Assembly (NCBI RefSeq): GCF_005938655.1
Contig: NZ_VCQT01000045.1
Coordinates: forward strand, 124,001 to 188,000
DNA from: Alloalcanivorax gelatiniphagus
Lineage (GTDB): Bacteria; Pseudomonadota; Gammaproteobacteria; Pseudomonadales; Alcanivoracaceae
Reading direction: 5' to 3'
Length of the DNA: 64,000 bases
Shown: one piece after another, positions 40,223 to 47,287 of the stretch
Layout: every line of letters starts with the position of its first letter
Numbering within the stretch: position 1 is the first letter of the stretch
Program-made: the position numbers and the translations under genes
The notes under the pieces: model-generated
What the model was told of the DNA's origin: nothing
Database searches by the model: none
What the model saw: the letters and a program-made list of their open reading frames with translations, nothing else

Positions 40223-41212
40223 ATGCAGGACAACCCGATCACCGCCACCGTCGATTACGGCCGCGACGGCGTGCAGCATGGCTTCCTCAAGCTGCCACAC
40301 TCCCACGACGACTCCGCCTGGGGCAGCCTGATGATCCCGATCACCGTGGTGCGCAACGGCGACGGCCCCACCGCCCTGCTCACCGGCGGCAACCACGGCG
40401 ACGAGTACGAGGGCATCACCGCCCTGCTCAAGCTGGCCAACCGGCTGCGCGCCGAGGACATCCGTGGCCGGGTGATCATCGTGCCGATGATGAACCACCC
40501 CGCCGCCCTCAACGGCACCCGCACCTCGCCCATCGACAAGGGCAACCTGAACCGGGCCTTTCCGGGCAACCCCACCGGCACCCTGACCGAGCGCATCGCC
40601 GACTATTTCACCCGCTACCTGGTACCCCTCTGCGACCTGGCCCTGGACATCCATTCCGGGGGCCGCACCCTGGACCTGCTGCCGTTCGCCGCCACCCACC
40701 GGCTCGACGACGAGGATCTGGCACGGCGCTGCCTGGACGGCGCCCTGGCCTTCGGCGCCCCCAACACCCTGTTGATGGCGGAACTGGAAGGCGCCGCCCT
40801 CTATGACACCGTGGTGGAGGAGCAGGGCAAGGTGTTCATCAGCACCGAGCTGCGCGGCGGCGGCACCTCCACCCCGGAAAGCGTGGCCCTGGCGGAACAG
40901 GGCGTGGAGAACGTGCTGCGCCACGCCGGCATCCTGGCCGGCGAACCCCAGGCCGGCCCCACCCGCCTACTGGAGATTCCGAACGCAGCCCACTACCTGC
41001 AGAGCGAACACGCCGGGCTGCTGGAATTCGCCGTCAACCTGGGCGACCAGGTATGCGCCGGCGACCTGATTGCCCGGGTGCACAGCCTGGAGCGCACCGG
41101 CGTGGCCCCGGCGGAATACCCGGCCCCGGTGGACGGCCTGCTGATCGGCCGCCGCCACCCGGCCCGGATCAGCCTGGGCGACACCTTCGCGGTGCTGGCG
41201 GTGCCGCTTTGA
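40223..41212 (+). CDS. doeB: N-acetyl-diaminobutyrate deacetylase-like (DoeB, AspA/AstE family)
   Basis: A 329-residue zinc amidohydrolase of the succinylglutamate desuccinylase/aspartoacylase family, closest in my recollection to DoeB, which deacetylates N2-acetyl-2,4-diaminobutyrate in ectoine catabolism. Zinc ligands are His58 and Glu61 in GGNHGDEYEG and His144 in LDIHSGG. NLNRAFPG is also conserved. The other ectoine genes (doeA, doeC, doeD) are absent here. CAGGAGACCTTC precedes ATG 40223. The C-terminus ends AVPL, three residues shorter than the second copy (AVPLDES), because foreign sequence begins at about 41209. Confidence 0.82.
   Translation: MQDNPITATVDYGRDGVQHGFLKLPHSHDDSAWGSLMIPITVVRNGDGPTALLTGGNHGDEYEGITALLKLANRLRAEDIRGRVIIVPMMNHPAALNGTRTSPIDKGNLNRAFPGNPTGTLTERIADYFTRYLVPLCDLALDIHSGGRTLDLLPFAATHRLDDEDLARRCLDGALAFGAPNTLLMAELEGAALYDTVVEEQGKVFISTELRGGGTSTPESVALAEQGVENVLRHAGILAGEPQAGPTRLLEIPNAAHYLQSEHAGLLEFAVNLGDQVCAGDLIARVHSLERTGVAPAEYPAPVDGLLIGRRHPARISLGDTFAVLAVPL
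40805..41208 (+). repeat. duplicated segment 1, left copy (doeB 3' part)
   Basis: About 404 bases, near 96% identical by eye to 45871-46274. Differences cluster at 40950-41000 (for example CCCAGGCCGG versus CCCTGGCCAG). Both copies are in direct orientation. Confidence 0.9.
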
Positions 41213-41233
41213 CGCTGGTTCCGTGAAGGTTGC

Positions 41234-41262
41234 TTGCAGGGTCGTTAGGCAGCGCCTAAAAT
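41234..41262 (+). promoter_or_regulatory. promoter of the candidate ncRNA/Abi_2 unit
   Basis: TTGCAG (41234-41239), a 17-base spacer and TAAAAT (41257-41262) make a good sigma70 promoter. Transcription would start near 41269, just before the long-range stem described next. Confidence 0.6.
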
Positions 41263-41268
41263 ATCAGC

Positions 41269-41355
41269 AACAAAACCCGCCAAGGCTATGCCGGCCCCTG
41301 TCCCTATGAGTCATATCGTACGGCAGGAACGGTATCCTCAAACCGGCGGGTTACT
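41269..41355 (+). ncRNA. candidate structured RNA upstream of the Abi_2 gene (abiF-type)
   Basis: AACCCGCC (41274-41281) is exactly complementary to GGCGGGTT (41345-41352), closing a 63-base region. Inside, CCTG plus CC (41297-41303) can pair with GG plus CAGG (41322-41327), giving a second helix. The outer stem starts about five bases after the predicted transcription start and ends 21 bases before the abi ATG. Structured RNAs upstream of abiF-like genes have been described by comparative genomics (the abiF RNA motif). That this is one of them is inference from position and folding, not a match to a covariance model. Confidence 0.45.
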
Positions 41356-41373
41356 TATTTCTGGGGGGTTGAA

Positions 41374-42267
41374 ATGGATTTCAACAAGCCAGCCAGGACG
41401 CTGGATGAGCAAATCGCGTTATTGCGCGAGCGGGGCATGCGTATCAATGACCCCCGGCGAGCCAGGCACTACCTGAAACACCTGAACTACTACCGGCTGA
41501 CCGCCTATTGGCTTCCTTTTGAAGCCGAGCATGAAACCCATCAATTTAAACAAGGCAGCTGTTTTGACGACGTTTTGAACCTCTATGTTTTTGATCGAGA
41601 GTTCAGACTGCTGTTGATGGATGCGATAGAGCGTGTAGAGGTTTCGCTGAGAACGATTTGGGCCTATCAGCTGGCGCATCGTTACGGTTCCCACGCTTAT
41701 CTGGAAACAAAACACGCCAAACGAACTGACTGGCATGAGCGCAATCTCCGACGTCTGGAGAAAGAAGTGCGCCGGTCCGATGAGCTCTTTATCCAGCACT
41801 ATCTCAATACTTACCGGGAGCCCGGGCTTCCTCCTATCTGGTCCGTGTGCGAGGTGATGTCCCTGGGCTTGCTGTCCCGCTGGCTGACGCAGCTGAAGCC
41901 CTCGGACGCCACCGTTATTGCCAGGGAATGGAGCTTTGACCAAAGCGTACTGCGAGGATTCGTTCGACACCTTACCTATGTCAGGAATCTCTGCGCGCAC
42001 CACAGTCGCGTCTGGAACCGCAGCCTGACGGTGACCATGCCGTTACCACGCAGCAAACCGGAAGCGCTGGCTTCCAGTGTCAATCGGCGCGCTGATCGCC
42101 GCATCTATAACACCCTGGCCACGCTTGTTTTCCTGCTTGATCGAATCAGCCCCGGACATGAATGGAAAGAGCGCCTGCTGGAATTGCTGGAGCGCCATGG
42201 CGTGGAGGTGGAGAAAATGGGTTTCCCCGCCGGGTTTGAGCGGCTGCCGATTTGGCGAACGCCCTGA
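41374..42267 (+). CDS. Abi_2 (AbiD/AbiF-like) HEPN-family abortive-infection protein
   Basis: A 297-residue protein with the Abi_2 hallmarks: LLRERGMRINDPRRARHYL, LNYYRLTAYWLPF, YVFDREFRLLLMDAIERVEV and YVRNLCAHHSRVWNR. The last contains the R-x4-H motif (R204, H209) of HEPN RNases, so it probably cleaves RNA when triggered, stopping growth of phage-infected cells. A GGGGGG stretch precedes the ATG. GC is lower than in the flanking doeB sequence. With its promoter and putative RNA it forms an insert of about 1.1 kb placed between doeB and the hydrolase gene, which are 25 bases apart in the other copy. Confidence 0.85.
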   Translation: MDFNKPARTLDEQIALLRERGMRINDPRRARHYLKHLNYYRLTAYWLPFEAEHETHQFKQGSCFDDVLNLYVFDREFRLLLMDAIERVEVSLRTIWAYQLAHRYGSHAYLETKHAKRTDWHERNLRRLEKEVRRSDELFIQHYLNTYREPGLPPIWSVCEVMSLGLLSRWLTQLKPSDATVIAREWSFDQSVLRGFVRHLTYVRNLCAHHSRVWNRSLTVTMPLPRSKPEALASSVNRRADRRIYNTLATLVFLLDRISPGHEWKERLLELLERHGVEVEKMGFPAGFERLPIWRTP

Positions 42268-42315
42268 TTGCGGTCAGAATCAGAACAAAGATGAACCCGC
42301 CCGCCTGGAGCTGAA

Positions 42316-42664
42316 ATGCCAGCTTTCCCGATATACCAAGATCTCGACCACGACATCACCCGCATCGACACCGCCATGGTCCGGGAGGAACTGGCCGCCT
42401 GTTATCTGCTGCGGGGTGGGGATGAATTCGCGGTTATCGAAACCGGCACCCATCACACCGTGCCGATTGTGCTTGATCTGCTGGCGCAGCGGGGCATCGA
42501 CCGTGGCCGGGTTAAGTATGTGATTCCCACCCATGTGCATCTGGATCACGCCGGCGGTGTGGGCGGGCTGATGCAGGCGTTGCCCGAGGTCACCGCTGGA
42601 AAAATTGCTGGAGCTGGATGTGATGTTGAACAGCCAGGGTGGGCGCGCGACGATAAGAGGCTAG
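42316..42664 (+). pseudogene. internally deleted copy of the metallo-beta-lactamase-fold hydrolase
   Basis: Bases 42328-42594 match 46322-46588 at about 98% (first 90 codons, including the zinc-site THVHLDHAGG). After 42594 the match stops. A different reading frame then encodes LEKLLELDVMLNSQG up to the stop TAG at 42662-42664. This resembles the C-terminus of the intact gene (LDALLGMDLTLNSQG). Roughly 600 bases of the middle are missing and the frame is shifted, so no working enzyme is expected. The 3' remnant is diverged, suggesting it came from a different allele. Confidence 0.85.
42328..42594 (+). repeat. duplicated segment 2, left copy (hydrolase 5' part)
   Basis: Direct repeat of 46322-46588, 267 bases with only a few substitutions. 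Confidence 0.92.
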
Positions 42665-42854
42665 GCCCTTGGGAGGGCTGCGCATGTACGTAGCGAGGAA
42701 GCTCTATCAGCCTGGAATATTGTCTTGATAAAAATAAAATATTACTTATTATTTTATTTTAAATAAATTTCCGAATTTTTCATCTTGAAATATAATCAGG
42801 TCAATTTGTAAATTTGATAGACGTCAACAAATGGTAAGCTTCGAGGGGTAAGAG
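42665..42854. other. AT-rich junction before the DUF4062 gene
   Basis: This stretch changes abruptly from GC-rich to a run of A/T (about 42725-42790). It holds no gene I can support and is the likely promoter region of the DUF4062 gene (for example TTGTAA at 42806 and TGGTAAGCT near 42833). It marks the left edge of a low-GC insert reaching about 45600. Confidence 0.6.
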
Positions 42855-43787
42855 GTGTCAGACAAAATTAAAATAATACGTATTTTTATTGGCTCCCCTG
42901 GTGGGTTGGACGAGGAGCGAAAAGTCGCACGTAGTGTGATTGATGAAATAAACTTGAGCAATTCAGAACATTGGAAGTGCGAGTTCAAGTTGGTTGGCTG
43001 GGAAGACACTATTCCTGGTTACCAGCGACCCCAAGACAAAATCAACGAAGATCTCGATAAATGCGAGTATTTCATAGGCGTTTTGGCTAATAGGTGGGGG
43101 TCTCGGCCATCTTCGAGTGACAGTGAATACACCTCGGGTTTCGAGGAGGAGCTTTCGAGGGCGACCAAGCATATAGAAGACGGCCGGATGAAAGATCTGG
43201 CTATATATTTTAAGAATATTCCGATACCCGACGGGCTTGAGCCAAAGGAAGAGTTTAGAAGAGTTATAGATTTTCGAAAAAAATGCGTTGATGAGAAAAA
43301 AATATTTTTTAAAGATTTTTCGATTTTAGATGAGTTTCGATCTCTCATACGTAAAAAGGTAATGGAGATCGGTTGGCGTGAGACTGAAATTTCGTCCGAG
43401 GAGCCTGAAAACGAAAGTCAGCCTGAACGTGCGCCTCTGGAAGCTAAAGAAGCTGACAAGACATCAAGTCCCAGCATGTATTTGATTGACGGTAGCGCGC
43501 GAGAATTCCTGTCTGACATACTGTCTAGGACTCCGGCATGGGAAGAAACAAATGCCCATGATATCGCAAGGTTTCGTCTAATCGCTTCCGCGGTTAGCAG
43601 GTCGGGAAATGATAATTCGTATATCGGAAATCATGACGCGAACTTGATTTTCCAGAAGCTACGAGATGTCGCCCTTTCCAATAAAGAAATAACAGCATTA
43701 ATCGACTGTGGTGTTGCCGGTTTTGGATATCAAAATGTCCCTCTATGGCATTGGGTGTCTAAGGCAAAAGCGGGGGGGGGGCTATGA
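42855..43787 (+). CDS. DUF4062-domain protein, N-terminal portion; frame broken at a G10 run
   Basis: A 310-codon frame with an N-terminal DUF4062 domain (about residues 5-95: IRIFIGSPGGLDEERKVAR, YQRPQDKINEDLDKCEYFIGVLANRWG), a TIR-like sensor or effector domain often found at the front of large signalling and defence proteins. A polar linker (about residues 175-205) follows, then a helical region. The frame stops just after AKAGGGL, at ten consecutive G (43772-43781). With nine G it would run straight into the next frame, giving a protein of about 820 residues. AAGAGGTG precedes the ATG. Codon use is AT-rich, unlike neighbours. Confidence 0.75.
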   Translation: MSDKIKIIRIFIGSPGGLDEERKVARSVIDEINLSNSEHWKCEFKLVGWEDTIPGYQRPQDKINEDLDKCEYFIGVLANRWGSRPSSSDSEYTSGFEEELSRATKHIEDGRMKDLAIYFKNIPIPDGLEPKEEFRRVIDFRKKCVDEKKIFFKDFSILDEFRSLIRKKVMEIGWRETEISSEEPENESQPERAPLEAKEADKTSSPSMYLIDGSAREFLSDILSRTPAWEETNAHDIARFRLIASAVSRSGNDNSYIGNHDANLIFQKLRDVALSNKEITALIDCGVAGFGYQNVPLWHWVSKAKAGGGL

Positions 43788-45321
43788 TAGAGTTAAATTT
43801 TTATCTATCACCGGTAGCGAAATAGAAAAAAAGAATGCAATACATATCTTAAATATAGCGTGCCCCTCCTCTCTGGATGTGGGTGGAATTGCAGATAGAG
43901 AGAAAGTTCTTGAGCTATGGTTTTCAGAGAAATTAGGGCAGCAAACTTTCGAAGAGGCGTCGTCTTTTATAGCAAATAATGGGACGTTTAAAGATGTAGA
44001 ATTGTTGGAAAGAGTTGGCTCTCGACTTTCTATAGATCGACGCAGCTTTATCGAATCAGCTATCGTGGAAATAATATCCAGGCAAAGTATAGACTTGGCG
44101 CTAAAACGGGTCGTTGAAAAGGGTGTCGACACAGTGACGTCGGATCTGGTTTCAAGATTATTTGAAAAGCCGGAGTCATTGACCACAGAAACGGTTAATA
44201 TTTGTCTGTCTGCAAAGCCCGATAAAATAAGAATTGGTGCGGCGAAAATATTGCTTGAGCGTAAAGAGTTAAGCCAAGAGTCCGCTGAAAATTTACTTTC
44301 GGATAGCAATCATGAAATAAGGCTTCTGGCAGTTGAATTTTTATTAAAAGTAGGGCGGGACCTCGATAAATCCATTGTGAGGAAAGTGCTGACAATCGAA
44401 AGTCCAGGGCCAAAATATGGGCTTGGCACTTTTTCTGGAAAAGGCCCCGACAGTAAATTCTATGAGCGTTATGAGATCAGTCGCCTTTCCGAGCTTAATC
44501 TTTTAACGTTGAGAGAAAAAGTTATGGCTGCGGGAGTCTTTTGTGAGAGTGAGCTGGCTGCCATGTTCTGCGGTCACAGAAAGCAAACAAAAAATGAAAT
44601 GAGAAGTTATTTGAAAGATGGATTCAAAAATTTTTTCTATAAAGCTTTAAAAAGAATGAAGGCAGATGGATCTGTAGACGATGAGGGCTACGGTAGGATA
44701 GTGACCCTCGAAGGGTTTATCACAAATAAATTCTGTACTATTGCGCTAGCGAATCTTTGTTTAATAGGTGATAAAGAGGACTTGTGTTTAATTAGAAAGG
44801 TTTTGGATGAATTCCGTGTGGATGCCTCCGAGAGCCTGCTTAATTATTTTTCCCGCTTCGGCGAATGGGAGGATGTGGACCGAATAAAAAATATGTCATA
44901 TTACGTTGACGGCGAGAGATTTTTTTCTGTAAAAATGAACAGCGCTTCTGATGAAGGTAAAGCATTCGCTATTATAGAAATAGGAAAGAAACGGATTGCT
45001 GATATTTTTAGAATTGATGTTGGCAATTCTGTGATGAAGTTTATTATAAGGCAACTTCCGAAAAGTGTGATTTCTAGCCTAAGCGACGAAGTTATAATTG
45101 ATGAATTGAAACGAAATGATGATGAATATAGAACAATATTTGCACTTCGGTGTGTGATATCGCTCCCAAAGCGCAGGCTTAAGGATTTGCTGAGCCTCTA
45201 TGTTGATCATGATGGTTACCGTTATTATAACAGTATTCACTGGCTCGATTTAGGGTGCTCCTTGCCGTCTTCTGTTTCTAAAGAGATAGCTTTGCGTCAG
45301 CTTCACCGCTATAACCTGTAA
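43708..45321 (+). CDS. C-terminal portion of the DUF4062 protein, HEAT-like helical repeats
   Basis: The open frame begins at 43708, but the likely coding part begins at the G run (about 43782) and spans about 512 residues. It is helical and repetitive: IRIGAAKILLERKELSQES and HEIRLLAVEFLLKVG look like HEAT repeats. No enzyme motif is seen. It is +1 to the preceding frame, and no convincing ribosome binding site exists between them, so it is either expressed only when the G run loses one base or slips, or it is inactive. Low GC and isolation inside duplicated doeB/hydrolase DNA point to horizontal acquisition. Confidence 0.65.
   Translation: MVLPVLDIKMSLYGIGCLRQKRGGGYDRVKFLSITGSEIEKKNAIHILNIACPSSLDVGGIADREKVLELWFSEKLGQQTFEEASSFIANNGTFKDVELLERVGSRLSIDRRSFIESAIVEIISRQSIDLALKRVVEKGVDTVTSDLVSRLFEKPESLTTETVNICLSAKPDKIRIGAAKILLERKELSQESAENLLSDSNHEIRLLAVEFLLKVGRDLDKSIVRKVLTIESPGPKYGLGTFSGKGPDSKFYERYEISRLSELNLLTLREKVMAAGVFCESELAAMFCGHRKQTKNEMRSYLKDGFKNFFYKALKRMKADGSVDDEGYGRIVTLEGFITNKFCTIALANLCLIGDKEDLCLIRKVLDEFRVDASESLLNYFSRFGEWEDVDRIKNMSYYVDGERFFSVKMNSASDEGKAFAIIEIGKKRIADIFRIDVGNSVMKFIIRQLPKSVISSLSDEVIIDELKRNDDEYRTIFALRCVISLPKRRLKDLLSLYVDHDGYRYYNSIHWLDLGCSLPSSVSKEIALRQLHRYNL
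43772..43781 (+). repeat. homopolymer run of ten G
   Basis: Ten consecutive G inside a gene that is otherwise AT-rich, exactly where the reading frame breaks. Such runs are typical sites of slipped-strand phase variation and also of sequencing length errors. Confidence 0.97.
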
Positions 45322-45652
45322 TTGGACCTGTTCGTTTTGTTGATGAGGCGGTTTAATTGTGAACCTGCGGGGTAAATTTCGATGCTCTAACTATGGTTGA
45401 TCTGGTCTTGGGCAGCTTGCCGTTTTATGAATAAGCCCATGCCTATTTTCTAGAAAATTAGCTATTAAGGGTTGTCCGTCCATTTCTTTCGTCGAAAAGA
45501 GGTCGTCGCGTTTGGAGTGGTGTTTCCCTCGAAAACGATATTATTTAGCACTTCGTTGATATCAAATAATAGTTATTTTGGAAAAATCCCCATAAGATAG
45601 ACGGCGCCATCTTCTCATTAAAAGTTCACTGCTGCTGCGCCTTCGCCGTGCA
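45322..45652. other. gene-free decayed stretch
   Basis: About 330 bases of moderately AT-rich sequence with stops in all frames. I see no promoter, repeat or RNA I can support. GC rises again near 45640, marking the right edge of the insert. Confidence 0.6.
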
Positions 45653-45843
45653 CTAAAATTTGGCGTTGAGGGCCCAGGTGATTCAGTCACCACCGTCGGT
45701 TCGGATCTTCCAGGTCTTGCCGGTCGGGATGACGCTGCCGTAGCCCCACTGATGATATAGCGCGGCGACTTCTTGCAGGGCTTGCTACCAGCCCTGCGTC
45801 AGTTTCTAAGTCAGGTTATAGTCATAGGGCAGGGTGACCGGCC
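45653..45843 (-). pseudogene. remnant of an outer-membrane-protein-like C-terminus
   Basis: On the minus strand one frame reads GPVTLPYDYNLT, stop, KLTQGW, stop, QALQEVAALYHQWGYG, SVIPTGKTWKIRTDGGD, stop, ITWALNAKF, stop. The spacing, codon choice and the terminal aromatic strand ending in Phe suggest the last strands of a beta-barrel protein, with three in-frame stop codons. No family is named. It is GC-rich like the host chromosome. Confidence 0.45.
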
Positions 45844-45870
45844 CTTGGGACTAGTTGCCGTCGCAAATTC

Positions 45871-46274
45871 GACACCGTGGTGGAGGAGCAGGGCAAGGTG
45901 TTCATCAGCACCGAGCTGCGCGGCGGCGGCACCTCCACCCCGGAAAGCGTGGCCCTGGCGGAACAGGGCGTGGAGAACGTGCTGCGCCACGCCGGCATCC
46001 TGGCCGGCGAACCCCTGGCCAGCCCCACCCGCCTGCTGGAGATTCCGGACGCCGCCCACTATCTGCAGAGCGAACACGCCGGGCTGCTGGAATTCGCCGT
46101 CAACCTGGGTGACCAGGTATGCGCCGGCGACCTGATCGCCCGGGTCCACGGCATCGAGCGCACCGGCGTCGCCCCGGCGGAATACCTGGCCCCGGTGGAC
46201 GGCCTGCTGATCGGCCGCCGCCACCCGGCCCGGATCAGCCTGGGCGACACCTTCGCGGTGCTGGCGGTGCCGCT
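45871..46274 (+). repeat. duplicated segment 1, right copy
   Basis: Direct repeat of 40805-41208. Confidence 0.9.
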
Positions 46275-46287
46275 GGACGAATCATAA
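45871..46287 (+). pseudogene. 5'-truncated second copy of doeB
   Basis: It encodes the last 138 residues of the DoeB-like protein, beginning at DTVVEEQGKVF (residue 195 of the full copy) and ending AVPLDES. The zinc ligands are in the missing part, so it is inactive. It is followed after 25 bases by the intact hydrolase gene, which is probably the original doeB-hydrolase spacing. A short open frame reads in from 45877, but nothing suggests a working start. Confidence 0.9.
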
Positions 46288-46312
46288 GAAAATCTTTCAG
46301 GAGCTCGGGACC

Positions 46313-47275
46313 ATGTCCTTTCCGATATACCAAGATCTCGACCACGACATCACCCGCATCGACACCGCCATGGTCCGGGAGGAACTGGCCGCCTGTTATC
46401 TGCTGCGGGGTGGGGATGAATTCGCGGTTATCGAAACCGGCACCCATCACACCGTGCCGATTGTGCTTGATCTGCTGGCACAGCGGGGCATCGACCGTGG
46501 CCGGGTGAAGTATGTGATTCCCACCCATGTGCATCTGGATCACGCCGGCGGCGTGGGCGGGCTGATGCAGGCGTTGCCCGAGGCCACCCTGCTGGTGCAT
46601 CCGCGTGGCGCGCGCCACATGATCGACCCGGCCAGGCTGGTGGCCGGGGCCACGGCGGTGTACGGCGAGGCGGCGTTCCGCGAGACCTACGGTGAGATCC
46701 TGCCGGTGCCGGAGCAGCGGGTGCGCACGCCCGGTGACGGCGATGAGGTGACGGTGGGGGACCGGCGGCTGGTGTTCCTGGATACCCCGGGCCACGCCAA
46801 CCACCATTTCTGCGTTTACGATCCGGCCTCCGCCGGCATCTTCACCGGCGACACCTTCGGCCTGTCCTACCCGCCGCTGACCACCGAAAAGGGCCCGTTC
46901 ATCCTGCCCACCACCACCCCGGTGCAGTTCGATCCCACGGCCCTGCAGGCGTCCATCGGCAAATTGATGAAGCTGCAACCGGCGCGCATGTATCTCACTC
47001 ACTATGGGCCGGTGGAAGACCCCGGCCCGCTGGCCGAGCGCCTGCGCGGCATGGTGGACGACTATGTGGATCTGGCGGAGCGCGTGGCCGGTGGCGTCGG
47101 CGACGACCGCCTGGAAGCCGCCCTGCGCAGCGCCCTGCGCGACTACCTGTTCCGCCATGCGCGCGAGCACGGCTGCGAGCTGAGCGACCAGCGGCTCGAC
47201 GCGCTGCTGGGCATGGATCTGACCCTCAACAGCCAGGGGCTGGCGGTGTGGCTGCGCTCCCGGCGGGCGGCCTGA
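46313..47275 (+). CDS. metallo-beta-lactamase-fold hydrolase
   Basis: A 320-residue enzyme with the zinc motif THVHLDHAGG (about residues 71-80), a later His in DTPGHANHH and an Asp in FTGDTFGLSYPP. The C-terminal third (about residues 215-320) is helical and may bind substrate. The substrate is unknown; glyoxalase II-like, lactonase and flavodiiron-like proteins share this fold. TTTCAGGAGCTC precedes ATG 46313. It follows a doeB remnant and is convergent with the TRAP operon, with only 12 bases between the two stops. Confidence 0.85.
   Translation: MSFPIYQDLDHDITRIDTAMVREELAACYLLRGGDEFAVIETGTHHTVPIVLDLLAQRGIDRGRVKYVIPTHVHLDHAGGVGGLMQALPEATLLVHPRGARHMIDPARLVAGATAVYGEAAFRETYGEILPVPEQRVRTPGDGDEVTVGDRRLVFLDTPGHANHHFCVYDPASAGIFTGDTFGLSYPPLTTEKGPFILPTTTPVQFDPTALQASIGKLMKLQPARMYLTHYGPVEDPGPLAERLRGMVDDYVDLAERVAGGVGDDRLEAALRSALRDYLFRHAREHGCELSDQRLDALLGMDLTLNSQGLAVWLRSRRAA
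46322..46588 (+). repeat. duplicated segment 2, right copy
   Basis: Direct repeat of 42328-42594, inside the intact hydrolase gene. Confidence 0.92.
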
Positions 47276-47287
47276 GCCGGGCGCCGC

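Noticed and set aside
43784-43786. ATG right after the G run as a restart codon for the second DUF4062 frame
   Set aside because: It is in the third frame and meets a stop within about 14 codons.
40805-46588. The direct repeats as ends of a composite transposon
   Set aside because: They are parts of doeB and the hydrolase gene, in different spacing in the two copies, and no transposase gene or terminal inverted repeat is present.
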